Source: Halococcus hamelinensis 100A6 (lineage in GTDB: Archaea; Halobacteriota; Halobacteria; Halobacteriales; Halococcaceae). Taken from it: 34,199 bases of DNA. Shown here one piece after another: positions 22,140-29,158 of this stretch. The position numbers and the translations under genes are program-made. The notes beneath the pieces were generated by a model. It had not been told where the DNA came from, made no database searches, and was given only the letters and a program-made list of their open reading frames with translations. Numbering within the stretch: position 1 is the first letter of the stretch; the number at the start of each line of letters is the position of its first letter. Where the stretch lies: NCBI RefSeq assembly GCF_000336675.1, contig NZ_AOMB01000043.1, positions 1 to 34,199 of the forward strand, read 5' to 3'.

Positions 22140-23060
22140 TTAGCCCTTTCGCGTTTCCCACGCCAGATAGCCGCGGTGGCAGTTGGGACAGATGTCGCCC
22201 GCCCGGTGGGGCGAGTCGATGACCGCGGCGTCGAACCCGCACGACGTGCAGCCGAACGAGCCACCGGTGAGCCGTTCTGGCTCCTCGTCCGGCTCGTCGG
22301 TCGCCGACCCGTCGTCGCGACCGGTATCGTCGGGCCACTGGGCCGTCGATGCGGTGCTCCCGTCCGACCGTCCTGCCCCGGTCGTCACCGGTCCGGGACC
22401 CTCCGGCTCGGACGGCCACTCCCCGGGTGCGCGCTCCGAGGGGTCGCGGCGCGTCGGCTCGTCGCCGATGCGGTCGATCGACCCGGCGTCGTCGGCTGAG
22501 TCGTCCGCCGGTTCGCCCCCGTTCGTCGACCGGTCGAGCGCGCTCGTGGCCGTCACCGACTCCGCGATCTCGATGCCCCCCGACCCGGACGAGTCGGTCG
22601 CGGGGTCGACGGGGGCGGCCCCGTCGTCACGGACCCCTCGATCGGTCTCGTCCGTCGGCTCCGTGGCGTCGGCTGGCTCCGTCCCGTCGCGCTCGGCCTC
22701 GGCGACCTCCCGCGACCCGCCGTTTCGGACGGCCGGTTCGGGCTCCGCTTCGGCGGGGTCGTCCCCCATGGTCTCGACGGCCGTCACCGTCCGGTCCGGA
22801 GTGTCGGACGCGTCACCGGTCCCCTCGTCCGAGCCGTCCGGCGCGATGACGACGGTGCCGTCGGGTTCGCGAACCACGCCGGCGGCGGCCGAGAGCGCCG
22901 TGACCTCGGTGTTCTCGGAGATGACCCGTTCGTGCCCGCAGCTCCGGCACCGTTCGACACGTTTCGCGGTCAGAACCACCTCGTCGCCGTTCTCGACGCG
23001 CTCGCGCTCGACCTCGGGGTCGCCGTAATCGTGCCCGAGCAACGAACACATGACTCCCAT
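22140..23060 (-). CDS. Two-zinc-site protein with long acidic disordered middle (DUF7093-like)
   Basis: 306 residues from the ATG at 23060, preferred over 23051 because of the TATA-like spacing. The N-terminal 70 residues (HDYGDPEVERERVENGDEVV, then CRSCGHERVISENTEV) could hold a zinc site from Cys5, His10, Cys38 and Cys41. About 190 residues rich in Asp, Glu, Thr, Ser, Pro and Gly follow, surely disordered. The C-terminus is a zinc ribbon with CTSCGF and ICPNCHRGYL. This matches a haloarchaeal family I remember as DUF7093. The layout suggests a flexible tether between two binding modules; function unknown. Confidence 0.78.
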   Translation of the reverse strand: MGVMCSLLGHDYGDPEVERERVENGDEVVLTAKRVERCRSCGHERVISENTEVTALSAAAGVVREPDGTVVIAPDGSDEGTGDASDTPDRTVTAVETMGDDPAEAEPEPAVRNGGSREVAEAERDGTEPADATEPTDETDRGVRDDGAAPVDPATDSSGSGGIEIAESVTATSALDRSTNGGEPADDSADDAGSIDRIGDEPTRRDPSERAPGEWPSEPEGPGPVTTGAGRSDGSTASTAQWPDDTGRDDGSATDEPDEEPERLTGGSFGCTSCGFDAAVIDSPHRAGDICPNCHRGYLAWETRKG

Positions 23061-23083
23061 CGATACGTGTTTCTATAGCGGTC

Positions 23084-23091
23084 GATATAAA
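23084..23091 (-). promoter_or_regulatory. TATA-like box for the two-zinc-site protein
   Basis: The minus strand reads GTTTATATC, centred about 28 bases upstream of the ATG at 23060. It decides for that ATG over the one at 23051. Confidence 0.6.
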
Positions 23092-23156
23092 CGTCCGTGT
23101 TCGAGCGGCGATATGTTGACCGAACGGTCGAGCGAGGCGGAACCGGCCCGACCGAC

Positions 23157-23164
23157 AGTATAAG
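23157..23164 (+). promoter_or_regulatory. TATA-like box for the winged-helix protein
   Basis: AGTATAAG, centred about 28 bases before the ATG at 23189, a strong match to archaeal TATA boxes and to leaderless spacing. Confidence 0.65.
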
Positions 23165-23188
23165 AGCGATCCAAGCGAACGGGCAAAC

Positions 23189-23482
23189 ATGAAAGCGAAG
23201 CGGGCGTTCCGGGACCGCAACCCCACGGAGGTGGCGGTCCTCGACGCGCTGGTGGAGCATCCCGACGGGATGACGGTGTTCGAACTCCGGACCCACGCCG
23301 ACATCGGCATCGACGCCCTCGAGGACGCCCTCGCGGCGCTCAAGGAGGACGACCTCATCGAGACCGAAACCGAGAGCGGGCGATTGCATATCATGCCCGA
23401 CGACCGCGTCGTGCCCGACGAGCCCGAGGACGAAACCGACGAATCGTTCTTCGAGCGGCTCCGCGACCGGTTCGGGCGGTAG
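23189..23482 (+). CDS. Small winged-helix protein (DUF6432-like)
   Basis: 97 residues. Residues 1-75 have winged-helix character: NPTEVAVLDALVEHPDGMTV for helix 1 and turn, FELRTHADIGIDALEDALAA for the recognition helix region, then LKEDDLIETETESGRLHI for the wing. The tail is acidic, ending in an Arg/Phe-rich helix (ESFFERLRDRFGR). I recall it as the haloarchaeal family DUF6432. It may be a small DNA-binding regulator, but the acidic tail and the absence of a basic surface make this uncertain. It stands alone between divergent and co-directional genes. Confidence 0.78.
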   Translation: MKAKRAFRDRNPTEVAVLDALVEHPDGMTVFELRTHADIGIDALEDALAALKEDDLIETETESGRLHIMPDDRVVPDEPEDETDESFFERLRDRFGR

Positions 23483-23489
23483 ACACACG

Positions 23490-23497
23490 CTTTATCC
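23490..23497 (+). promoter_or_regulatory. TATA-like box for the YgfZ-like gene
   Basis: CTTTATCC, centred about 27 bases before the ATG at 23521; leaderless transcription is expected. Confidence 0.6.
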
Positions 23498-23520
23498 GCC
23501 ACCGCACCCGAAATTCCACA

Positions 23521-24606
23521 ATGACGTTGGTCGAAGCCGTTCACGAGACCCACGGCGCGACGTTCGTAGAGCGCGGCGGCACGCGCGTCGCCGACCACTA
23601 CGGCCGCCCCGAGACCGCCCACCGCGCGGTCAGAAACGTCGCCGGCGTCACCGAGATGGCCTACGGCGTGCTCACGATCACCGGCGAGGACAGGATCGAG
23701 TTCGTCGACAACGCCGTCACCAACCGCGTGCCCGCCGAGGACGGCCGGGGTTGCTACGCGCTCCTCCTCGACCCACAGGGTCGGATCGAGACCGACCTCT
23801 ACATCTACACCACCACCGACCGCCTGCTGGTGTTCACCCCGCCGGACCGCGCCGAGGCGGTCGCGAGCGAGTGGTCGGAGAAGACGTTCATCCAGGACGT
23901 CGATATCGAGAACGCCACCGAGTCGTTCGGCGTCTTCGGCGTCCACGGTGCGCAGGCGACCGAGAAGGTCGCGAGCGTGCTCACGAACGCGACGCCCTCC
24001 GAGAGCCACCTCTCGTTCGTCCGGGGCTCGATCGACGAGGCCGGCGTCACCGTGATCCGGGGCGACGGGCTCGCCGGCGAGGAGGGGTACGAGGTGGTCT
24101 GTGCAGCGGACGTGGCCGAGTCGGTGTTCGACGCTTTGATCAACAACGGCCTCAACGCCGCCCCCTTCGGCGTGCGAACCTGGGAGAGCCTCACCCTGGA
24201 GGCGGGCACGCCGCTGTTCGATACCGAACTCCGTGGCGAGATCCCGAACGTCCTCGGACTGCGGAACGCCCTCGACTTCGAGAAGGGCTGTTACGTCGGC
24301 CAGGAGGTCGTCTCGCGCGTCGAGAACCGGGGGCAACCGAGTCGTCGGCTGGTGGGGCTCGCCTGTGAGGCGCTCCCCGACCCCGGCGCGGCGGTCTTCG
24401 CCGGCGATTCGACGGTGGGCGAGGTCACCCGCGCGGTCGAGAGCCCGACCCGCGACGAACCGCTCGCGCTCGCGCTGGTCGAGTTCGACCTCGATACCGA
24501 CGGCCTGACGGTCAGGATCGACGGCGAGGAACGAACGGCACGCGTCGAACCCCTCCCGTTCGTCGAGGGTAGCGACCGGTCGGCCCGACTGCCGACCTAC
24601 GAGTAG
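23521..24606 (+). CDS. Folate-binding YgfZ/GcvT-like protein
   Basis: 361 residues of the GcvT fold. The YgfZ signature KGCYVGQEVVSRVENRG (about 257-273) is intact, and the N-terminal part has the GVLTITGEDRIEFVDNAVTN barrel entry typical of tetrahydrofolate-binding members. YgfZ/IBA57 proteins help assemble or repair Fe-S clusters; other relatives are aminomethyl- or demethyltransferases. No gcvH or gcvP is adjacent, so a stand-alone YgfZ-type role is preferred. The gene has its own promoter and ends four bases from the convergent reductase stop. Confidence 0.9.
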   Translation: MTLVEAVHETHGATFVERGGTRVADHYGRPETAHRAVRNVAGVTEMAYGVLTITGEDRIEFVDNAVTNRVPAEDGRGCYALLLDPQGRIETDLYIYTTTDRLLVFTPPDRAEAVASEWSEKTFIQDVDIENATESFGVFGVHGAQATEKVASVLTNATPSESHLSFVRGSIDEAGVTVIRGDGLAGEEGYEVVCAADVAESVFDALINNGLNAAPFGVRTWESLTLEAGTPLFDTELRGEIPNVLGLRNALDFEKGCYVGQEVVSRVENRGQPSRRLVGLACEALPDPGAAVFAGDSTVGEVTRAVESPTRDEPLALALVEFDLDTDGLTVRIDGEERTARVEPLPFVEGSDRSARLPTYE

Positions 24607-24610
24607 GGGT

Positions 24611-25696
24611 TCAAGAGCGCGAGAGGAGCGTCTTCAGGCTCTCCGGCGAGAACAGCGTGGTGGGTTTGTCCATGTGAACCCCGATCTCGCCCGAGAGCGT
24701 CGCGAGGCCCGCTCGTTTGACGGGTTCGGGCAGCGAGTACGCCCGCCGGACCCAGTGACCCAGCCGGATGTCGTGCGCGAGGTCCGCCCGCCACGCGTCC
24801 TCGTAGTTCTTCAGCGTCCCCGGGTCGTGCGGGTCGACCTCGCGGGCGGCGTGGTCGGCAGCGGTCATCCCGTAGACGAGGCCGCCGCCGGTGAACGGCT
24901 TGGTCTGGGCGGCGGCGTCTCCCACGAGGAAGCCGCGGTAGCTCGTGACGCGGTCGGCCGGGCCGATCGGGATCATCCCGGCGTGGGTCTCGCCGGTCTC
25001 GACCCCGTAGTCGCCGACGAACTCGTCGAACAGCTGGGTCGCGTTCTCGCCCGGTGCGGCCGCGAGGCCGTACTCAACGCCCGCCGAGCCGCGAGGGATA
25101 CGCCACGCGAAGAACTCCGGGACCGTGAGGTGGACGTCGACGTGGTCGCCGGGGTCGTCCTCGGTGGAGAACCCGAGCACGCCCTGGAGTTTCTCGCCGG
25201 GTTCGGGCATCCCGAGTTCGCGCCGGACGCGCGAGACGGGCCCGTCACAGCCCGCCACCAGCCGGGTCTCGAACTCCTCGGTTCCATCGGGCGTTCGGGC
25301 GGTCACCGTCGCCGAGCGCGCGCCCTCCTCGACGCCGATCACGCTGTGCTGTTCTCGGAGGTCGGCCCCGGCCTCGCGTGCGGCGCGGGCGAGCGTCCGG
25401 TCGAGCTCGACCCGATTGATGACGTTCGAGATGGTCTCGTCCTTGTAGAACAGGTGGCCGTCGCCGCCCGGCCCGCCGACGTGAAATCGTGCGCCCGAGA
25501 TCTCGTTCTCCAACAGCTCCTCGCGCGCGCCCTCGGGCGTGAACTGCCAGATGTCCGTACTGACGTGGCCCGAACACGCGAGCGGCGTGCCGACCTCGCC
25601 ACGTTCGAGCACCAGCACGTCGTGACCCGCCTCCGCGGCGCGCCGGGAGAACCGACAGCCCGCGGGGCCCGCCCCGGCGACGACGAAATCGTACAT
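24611..25696 (-). CDS. Geranylgeranyl reductase family FAD protein
   Basis: 361 residues. FAD-binding GAGPAGCRFSRRAAEAG (8-24) with the second strand VLVLERG, family motif PLACSGHVS (38-46), CDGPVSRVRRELG (the GD-like motif of flavin hydroxylases), and GDAAAQTKPFTGGGLVYGM near residue 275. In archaea these enzymes saturate the geranylgeranyl chains of membrane ether lipids; other paralogues reduce isoprenoid side chains of quinones or act elsewhere. Haloarchaea have several copies, so this one may not be the main lipid reductase. Repeat element C begins about 40 bases upstream of its start, and no clear TATA box is visible. Confidence 0.92.
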   Translation of the reverse strand: MYDFVVAGAGPAGCRFSRRAAEAGHDVLVLERGEVGTPLACSGHVSTDIWQFTPEGAREELLENEISGARFHVGGPGGDGHLFYKDETISNVINRVELDRTLARAAREAGADLREQHSVIGVEEGARSATVTARTPDGTEEFETRLVAGCDGPVSRVRRELGMPEPGEKLQGVLGFSTEDDPGDHVDVHLTVPEFFAWRIPRGSAGVEYGLAAAPGENATQLFDEFVGDYGVETGETHAGMIPIGPADRVTSYRGFLVGDAAAQTKPFTGGGLVYGMTAADHAAREVDPHDPGTLKNYEDAWRADLAHDIRLGHWVRRAYSLPEPVKRAGLATLSGEIGVHMDKPTTLFSPESLKTLLSRS

Positions 25697-25735
25697 TGGA
25701 GAGTCCTGTCGGTGGGCGTCAAAGAATCTTGCTAA

Positions 25736-26065
25736 CCCACTTTTTTCGACGGGGGAATCGCGCTCGCTTCGCTCGCGCTCAACCCCCGCCCAAAAACCTG
25801 GACTGAAAAGGGCTGCTCGCTCCCTCCGGTCGCTCGCAGTACAATCGCTAACCAGCTACCGCCTCCACCCCCAACCACTCCGCAGCCGCCACACGCCTCC
25901 CCAGCCGATTCGCTCCGTTCGTTCCACTCACTCCGCTCATCCACCGGCAGAGCTTCGCTCTGCCGAGCCTGCACTCGCTACGCTCGCGCAGACCTCGCAC
26001 AGTGTCCGCGGTCGGTGTTCGTGTTCACTCACACACGACCGCGAGCGCGCGCCACAGCATCCGCC
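25736..26065 (+). repeat. Intergenic repeat element C
   Basis: This fills most of the gap 25697-26092 with no credible gene. Boxes in order: CCACTTTTTTC (25737-25747, identical to D), CAAAAACCTGGACT (25791-25804, identical to D and analogous to the 24-base A/B box), GTACAATCGCT (25839-25849), a 21-base box (25888-25908, identical to D), TCATCCAC (25937-25944) with a nine-pair hairpin (25945-25965), then 22- and 21-base boxes at 25993-26014 and 26034-26054, both identical to D. It is inverted relative to element D. No transposase or flanking duplication seen. Confidence 0.75.
25945..25965. repeat. Box-4 hairpin of element C
   Basis: CGGCAGAGC, loop TTC, GCTCTGCCG: nine perfect pairs between TCATCCAC and GAGCCT. 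It replaces the AGGAGAGC-ACG-GCTCTCCT stem of element B at the same position. Confidence 0.85.
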
Positions 26066-26092
26066 ATCTACTACACCACCCCTGTTCCGTCG

Positions 26093-26680
26093 TCAGCGAT
26101 GGCCGTCGAGCAGTCGTTCGACGTACTTCGCGATCACGTCGACCTCGACGTTCACCCCATCTCCGGGTTCGAGGTCGTGCATCGTCGTCAACTCGTAGGT
26201 CGTCGGGATCACCGCCACAGTGATCGTTCCCTCGCGGCGTTCGGCCACGGTGAGGCTCACCCCGTCGAGCGCTATCGACCCCTTCTCGACCACGTACCGT
26301 GCGATGCTCTCGGGCACCGAAAATTCGAACGCCCAGTCGTCACCGACCTGCTCGACTCCAACGACTTCGGCTGTGGCGTCGACGTGGCCCTGCACGAAGT
26401 GGCCGTCGAGCCGACCGTCGGCGGGCAGCGCCCGTTCGAGGTTCACTGTGGTGCCCGCTTCGATCTCCGACAACGTCGTCCGGTCGAGGGTCTCGGTCGA
26501 GCAGAACAGCTCGAAGCCCGTTTCCCGAACGGCCTCGACGGTGAGACACGCGCCGTCGACCGCGATGCTCGCGCCGCGGGTCAGTCCCTCCAGATCGCAC
26601 TCGACGACGATCCGCCGCCCGCCCTCCTCGTCGCGGACGTCGGTGACGTCCCCCGTGGTCTCGACGATGCCGGTGAACAT
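26093..26680 (-). CDS. ribE: Riboflavin synthase, alpha subunit type
   Basis: 195 residues, close to the usual bacterial length. The N-terminus MFTGIVETTGDV is diagnostic. Two lumazine-binding barrels are present: residues 1-90 (with VDGACLTV) and 91-190 (with GHFVQGHVDATAEV and LDGVSLTVAER). It dismutates two 6,7-dimethyl-8-ribityllumazine molecules to riboflavin. This is the trimeric bacterial-type enzyme, not the pentameric archaeal RibC type found in methanogens; haloarchaea are known to use it. It diverges from the helicase gene; no other rib gene is in the window. Confidence 0.96.
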   Translation of the reverse strand: MFTGIVETTGDVTDVRDEEGGRRIVVECDLEGLTRGASIAVDGACLTVEAVRETGFELFCSTETLDRTTLSEIEAGTTVNLERALPADGRLDGHFVQGHVDATAEVVGVEQVGDDWAFEFSVPESIARYVVEKGSIALDGVSLTVAERREGTITVAVIPTTYELTTMHDLEPGDGVNVEVDVIAKYVERLLDGHR

Positions 26681-26742
26681 GGTCGCGGTACGGTTGCCGG
26701 GCGAATGAGGCTGGCGTTCGCCGCCGGCCGGGAGCCACGTCG

Positions 26743-26750
26743 CTTATAGT
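26743..26750 (+). promoter_or_regulatory. TATA-like box for the UvrD-type helicase
   Basis: CTTATAGT, centred 26-27 bases before the ATG at 26773. It supports that start over a GTG at 26749, which would lie inside the box. Confidence 0.6.
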
Positions 26751-26772
26751 GGACCGGTCCCTGCTGTGGGCA

Positions 26773-28596
26773 ATGTCCACGGATTCGCACGTGACGCGGC
26801 TGTTCGGCGGCCCGGGAAGCGGGAAGACGACGGCGCTGCTCGACCGGGTGGAGGAGATCCTCGACCAGCCGGGCGTCGACGTCGACGACGTCCTCGTCGT
26901 CTCGTACACCCGGGCGGCGGCCACCGAGATCCGCGAGCGCCTCGCCGAGCGCCTCGACGTCAGCCCGCGCTCGCTCCGGGGCAACGTCGCCACGATGCAC
27001 GCGAAGGCCTACGAACTCCTCGACCTCTCGCGCGGCGACGTCGTGGGCGAACGCGACAAGGAGGGGTTCTGTGAGGACTTCGGGCTCGAGTTCGAGGACG
27101 AGTACGAAGGGTCGCGCCGTCGGAGCGCGCGCTCGACCACCATCGGCAACAAGGTCATCGCGACGAGCCAGTGGCTCCAGCGCACGACCAGGGACGTGGC
27201 CGACTGGTACGACGTCCCCTTCCAGTGGAACGACGAGGAGGTCCGGCTGCCGCCCGAGATCGACGACAACGCCCAGCAGGGCAACAAGTACACCCCGACG
27301 TGGCCGAGCGACGACGACCGCCTCGACATCCCCGAGGCGATCCGGGCCTGGCGCGCCTACAAGGGCGAGGAGGGGCTCGTGGGCTTCGCGGATATGCTCG
27401 AACGCGTCGAGCAGCGCTCGCTCATCCCGAACGTCGACTACCTCGTGATCGACGAGTTCCAGGACATCACGACCCTCCAGTACCGCGTCTACGAGGAGTG
27501 GAAACCCCACGTCGAGCGCGTCCTGATCGCGGGCGACGACGACCAGGTGGTCTACGCCTGGCAGGGTGCGGACCCACAGCTCCTCCTCGACGAGGGCGGC
27601 GAGGACGTGATCCTCGATACGTCCTACCGGCTGCCATCGCGGGTGCTCTCGGTCGTCAACCGCGAGGTTCGCCACATCGAGAAACGCCAGGAGAAGAACC
27701 TCCGGCCCCGGACCGAGGGCGGGAGCGTCGAGGCCGTCGAGAGCCCCACGATGCTCGACCTCGTGCGCAACGTCCGGGCCACGGTCGAGAACACCGACGA
27801 GACCGTGATGGTGCTCTTCCGGGCGCGCTACCAGCTCTTCCAGTTCATGGACGAGTTCATCGGCGAGGGGATCCCGTTCCAGGCGCTCACCGACCAGCGG
27901 ATGTGGACCGACCGGCTCAACGACTACGTCAACGCCGTCGAGAAGGTCGCCGCCGGCGAGGCCATCACCGGGCTCGAAGCCCGCCGGCTCGCGGACATGC
28001 TGATGAACACCGCCTTCGGCACCAACAGCCGCGACGCGCTCTACGAGACGCTCGACGACCTGAAGGAGGAGGCCGGGGTCGAGGAGTTCGTCGACCTCAC
28101 GATCGAGCCCGACCTCGTCAAGGAGCACGCGCCGTTCATGCCCGGCCCCGCCTCCGCCGAGGACATGCTCAGAAAGACCTCGCAGTTCCAGAAGAAGTCG
28201 GTGAAGGCCTACTTCGGGGGCGACTACCAGGACGTCGACCGTGACCGGGTTCGAGTGGGGACGATCCACTCCGCGAAGGGTCGCGAGGCCGACCACGTCT
28301 TCGTGGCGACCGACCTCACCGAGAAGGTGGTCGAACAGATGGCCGCCTCCGTCGAGGAGGGATCCGCCGACGCTGCAGCGTTCGCTGAGAGCACCGACCC
28401 GGTCCCCCTGCTGACGGACAACGAGCGCCGGGTGTTCTACGTCGGGATGAGCCGGGCGCGTGAACGCCTCGTGATACTCGAAAACCTCGTGAGCGGCGCG
28501 CCGACGCTCCCGGTCGACGTCCTCCTCGACAACGAACCGTCGGGGATCACCGTCGAGGACGTCCTCGCCGAGGCCGAAGTCCCCGCCGCCGACTGA
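26773..28596 (+). CDS. UvrD/Rep-family superfamily 1A DNA helicase
   Basis: 607 residues. Motif I GGPGSGKTT (12-20), Ia VVSYTRAAATEI, motif II VIDEFQD (225-231), motif III GDDDQVVYAWQGA (254-266), motif IV SYRLPSRVL, motif V VGTIHSAKGREADHVFV, motif VI FYVGMSRARERLVI. All helicase motifs are intact, so it should be an ATP-driven 3'-5' DNA translocase. The 2B region is shorter than in bacterial UvrD (about 720 residues). It is probably used in DNA repair or replication restart; no nuclease domain is fused. It converges on the small membrane protein gene. Confidence 0.95.
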   Translation: MSTDSHVTRLFGGPGSGKTTALLDRVEEILDQPGVDVDDVLVVSYTRAAATEIRERLAERLDVSPRSLRGNVATMHAKAYELLDLSRGDVVGERDKEGFCEDFGLEFEDEYEGSRRRSARSTTIGNKVIATSQWLQRTTRDVADWYDVPFQWNDEEVRLPPEIDDNAQQGNKYTPTWPSDDDRLDIPEAIRAWRAYKGEEGLVGFADMLERVEQRSLIPNVDYLVIDEFQDITTLQYRVYEEWKPHVERVLIAGDDDQVVYAWQGADPQLLLDEGGEDVILDTSYRLPSRVLSVVNREVRHIEKRQEKNLRPRTEGGSVEAVESPTMLDLVRNVRATVENTDETVMVLFRARYQLFQFMDEFIGEGIPFQALTDQRMWTDRLNDYVNAVEKVAAGEAITGLEARRLADMLMNTAFGTNSRDALYETLDDLKEEAGVEEFVDLTIEPDLVKEHAPFMPGPASAEDMLRKTSQFQKKSVKAYFGGDYQDVDRDRVRVGTIHSAKGREADHVFVATDLTEKVVEQMAASVEEGSADAAAFAESTDPVPLLTDNERRVFYVGMSRARERLVILENLVSGAPTLPVDVLLDNEPSGITVEDVLAEAEVPAAD

Positions 28597-28603
28597 GCGC
28601 CGA

Positions 28604-28861
28604 TTACTCGTTCTCCTCGTCCTTCGCCACCGCCCCGACCGCCTTCTCGGCCGCCGCCGTCGGCACGTCGTCGGGGGTCGTGACGTACTGCTTGAGCAGG
28701 ATCATCAGCCCGGCGACGATACAGAGCGCCGCACCCATCGTGGTGCGCCCCGTGACGAGGAGGTTGACCCCGAGCAGCGCCACCGGGAGCGCGAGCGCCA
28801 GCGTCGCCACGAGCCCGAGCGTGTTGAGGATGCCCACGGGCTGACTGGAACGCGCGCTCAC
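28604..28861 (-). CDS. Small two-helix membrane protein (DUF7533-like)
   Basis: 85 residues with two hydrophobic segments, about 14-36 (GLVATLALALPVALLGVNLL) and 41-57 (MGAALCIVAGLMILLKQY), then an acidic cytoplasmic tail that begins VTTPDDVPTAAAEK and ends KDEENE. It matches a haloarchaeal membrane family I recall as DUF7533. No catalytic residues; function unknown. It lies 18 bases after the HVO_0416-family gene on the same strand, so the two are probably co-transcribed. Confidence 0.75.
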   Translation of the reverse strand: MSARSSQPVGILNTLGLVATLALALPVALLGVNLLVTGRTTMGAALCIVAGLMILLKQYVTTPDDVPTAAAEKAVGAVAKDEENE

Positions 28862-28879
28862 TTACTCGCTTCGCTCGCC

Positions 28880-29056
28880 CTACGGTCGCGGCGACCAGCC
28901 ACACACCGAACAGACGGTTGCGTCGGCGGCGTGGAGCCCGCCGCAGTCGGGACACTGCTTCTTGTTGTAACTCTCCTCCCACCCCGGCGACTCCGTCTCG
29001 TGACCGCGTCCGGCGAGGAACTCGTCGATGTCGGGTTCGTTCGGTGTGGTTGCCAT
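28880..29056 (-). CDS. HVO_0416-family zinc-ribbon protein
   Basis: 58 residues from the ATG at 29056; an upstream in-frame ATG at 29080 is less likely, since family members start ATTPNEPDIDEFLAGRG. The conserved segment WEESYNKKQCPDCGGLH is followed by CSVCGWSPR, giving a four-cysteine zinc ribbon. Small acidic cytoplasmic protein, conserved in haloarchaea and of unknown function. A perfect seven-base inverted repeat sits two bases upstream of the start. Confidence 0.85.
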   Translation of the reverse strand: MATTPNEPDIDEFLAGRGHETESPGWEESYNKKQCPDCGGLHAADATVCSVCGWSPRP

Positions 29057-29057
29057 A

Positions 29058-29076
29058 CGTGCCACGGTATGGCACG
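29058..29076 (-). promoter_or_regulatory. Perfect palindrome at the HVO_0416-family start
   Basis: CGTGCCA (29058-29064), five-base spacer, TGGCACG (29070-29076), ending one base before the ATG. A possible TATA-like CTATG box near 29083-29090 puts it over the transcription start, a good operator position. If transcribed it could also form a hairpin at the 5' end. Confidence 0.5.
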
Positions 29077-29158
29077 CCACGACATAGGTCTATTGGTGGT
29101 CACAGGAACCGCCGATCAGTGCAGTATACAACACCTGAACGGAAGTCGTTCGGCCCGT

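Noticed and set aside
26581-28296. Long minus-strand frame opposite the UvrD-type helicase
   Set aside because: Antisense shadow of intact helicase motifs; composition shows Leu/Val/Asp bias from reversed GC-rich codons.
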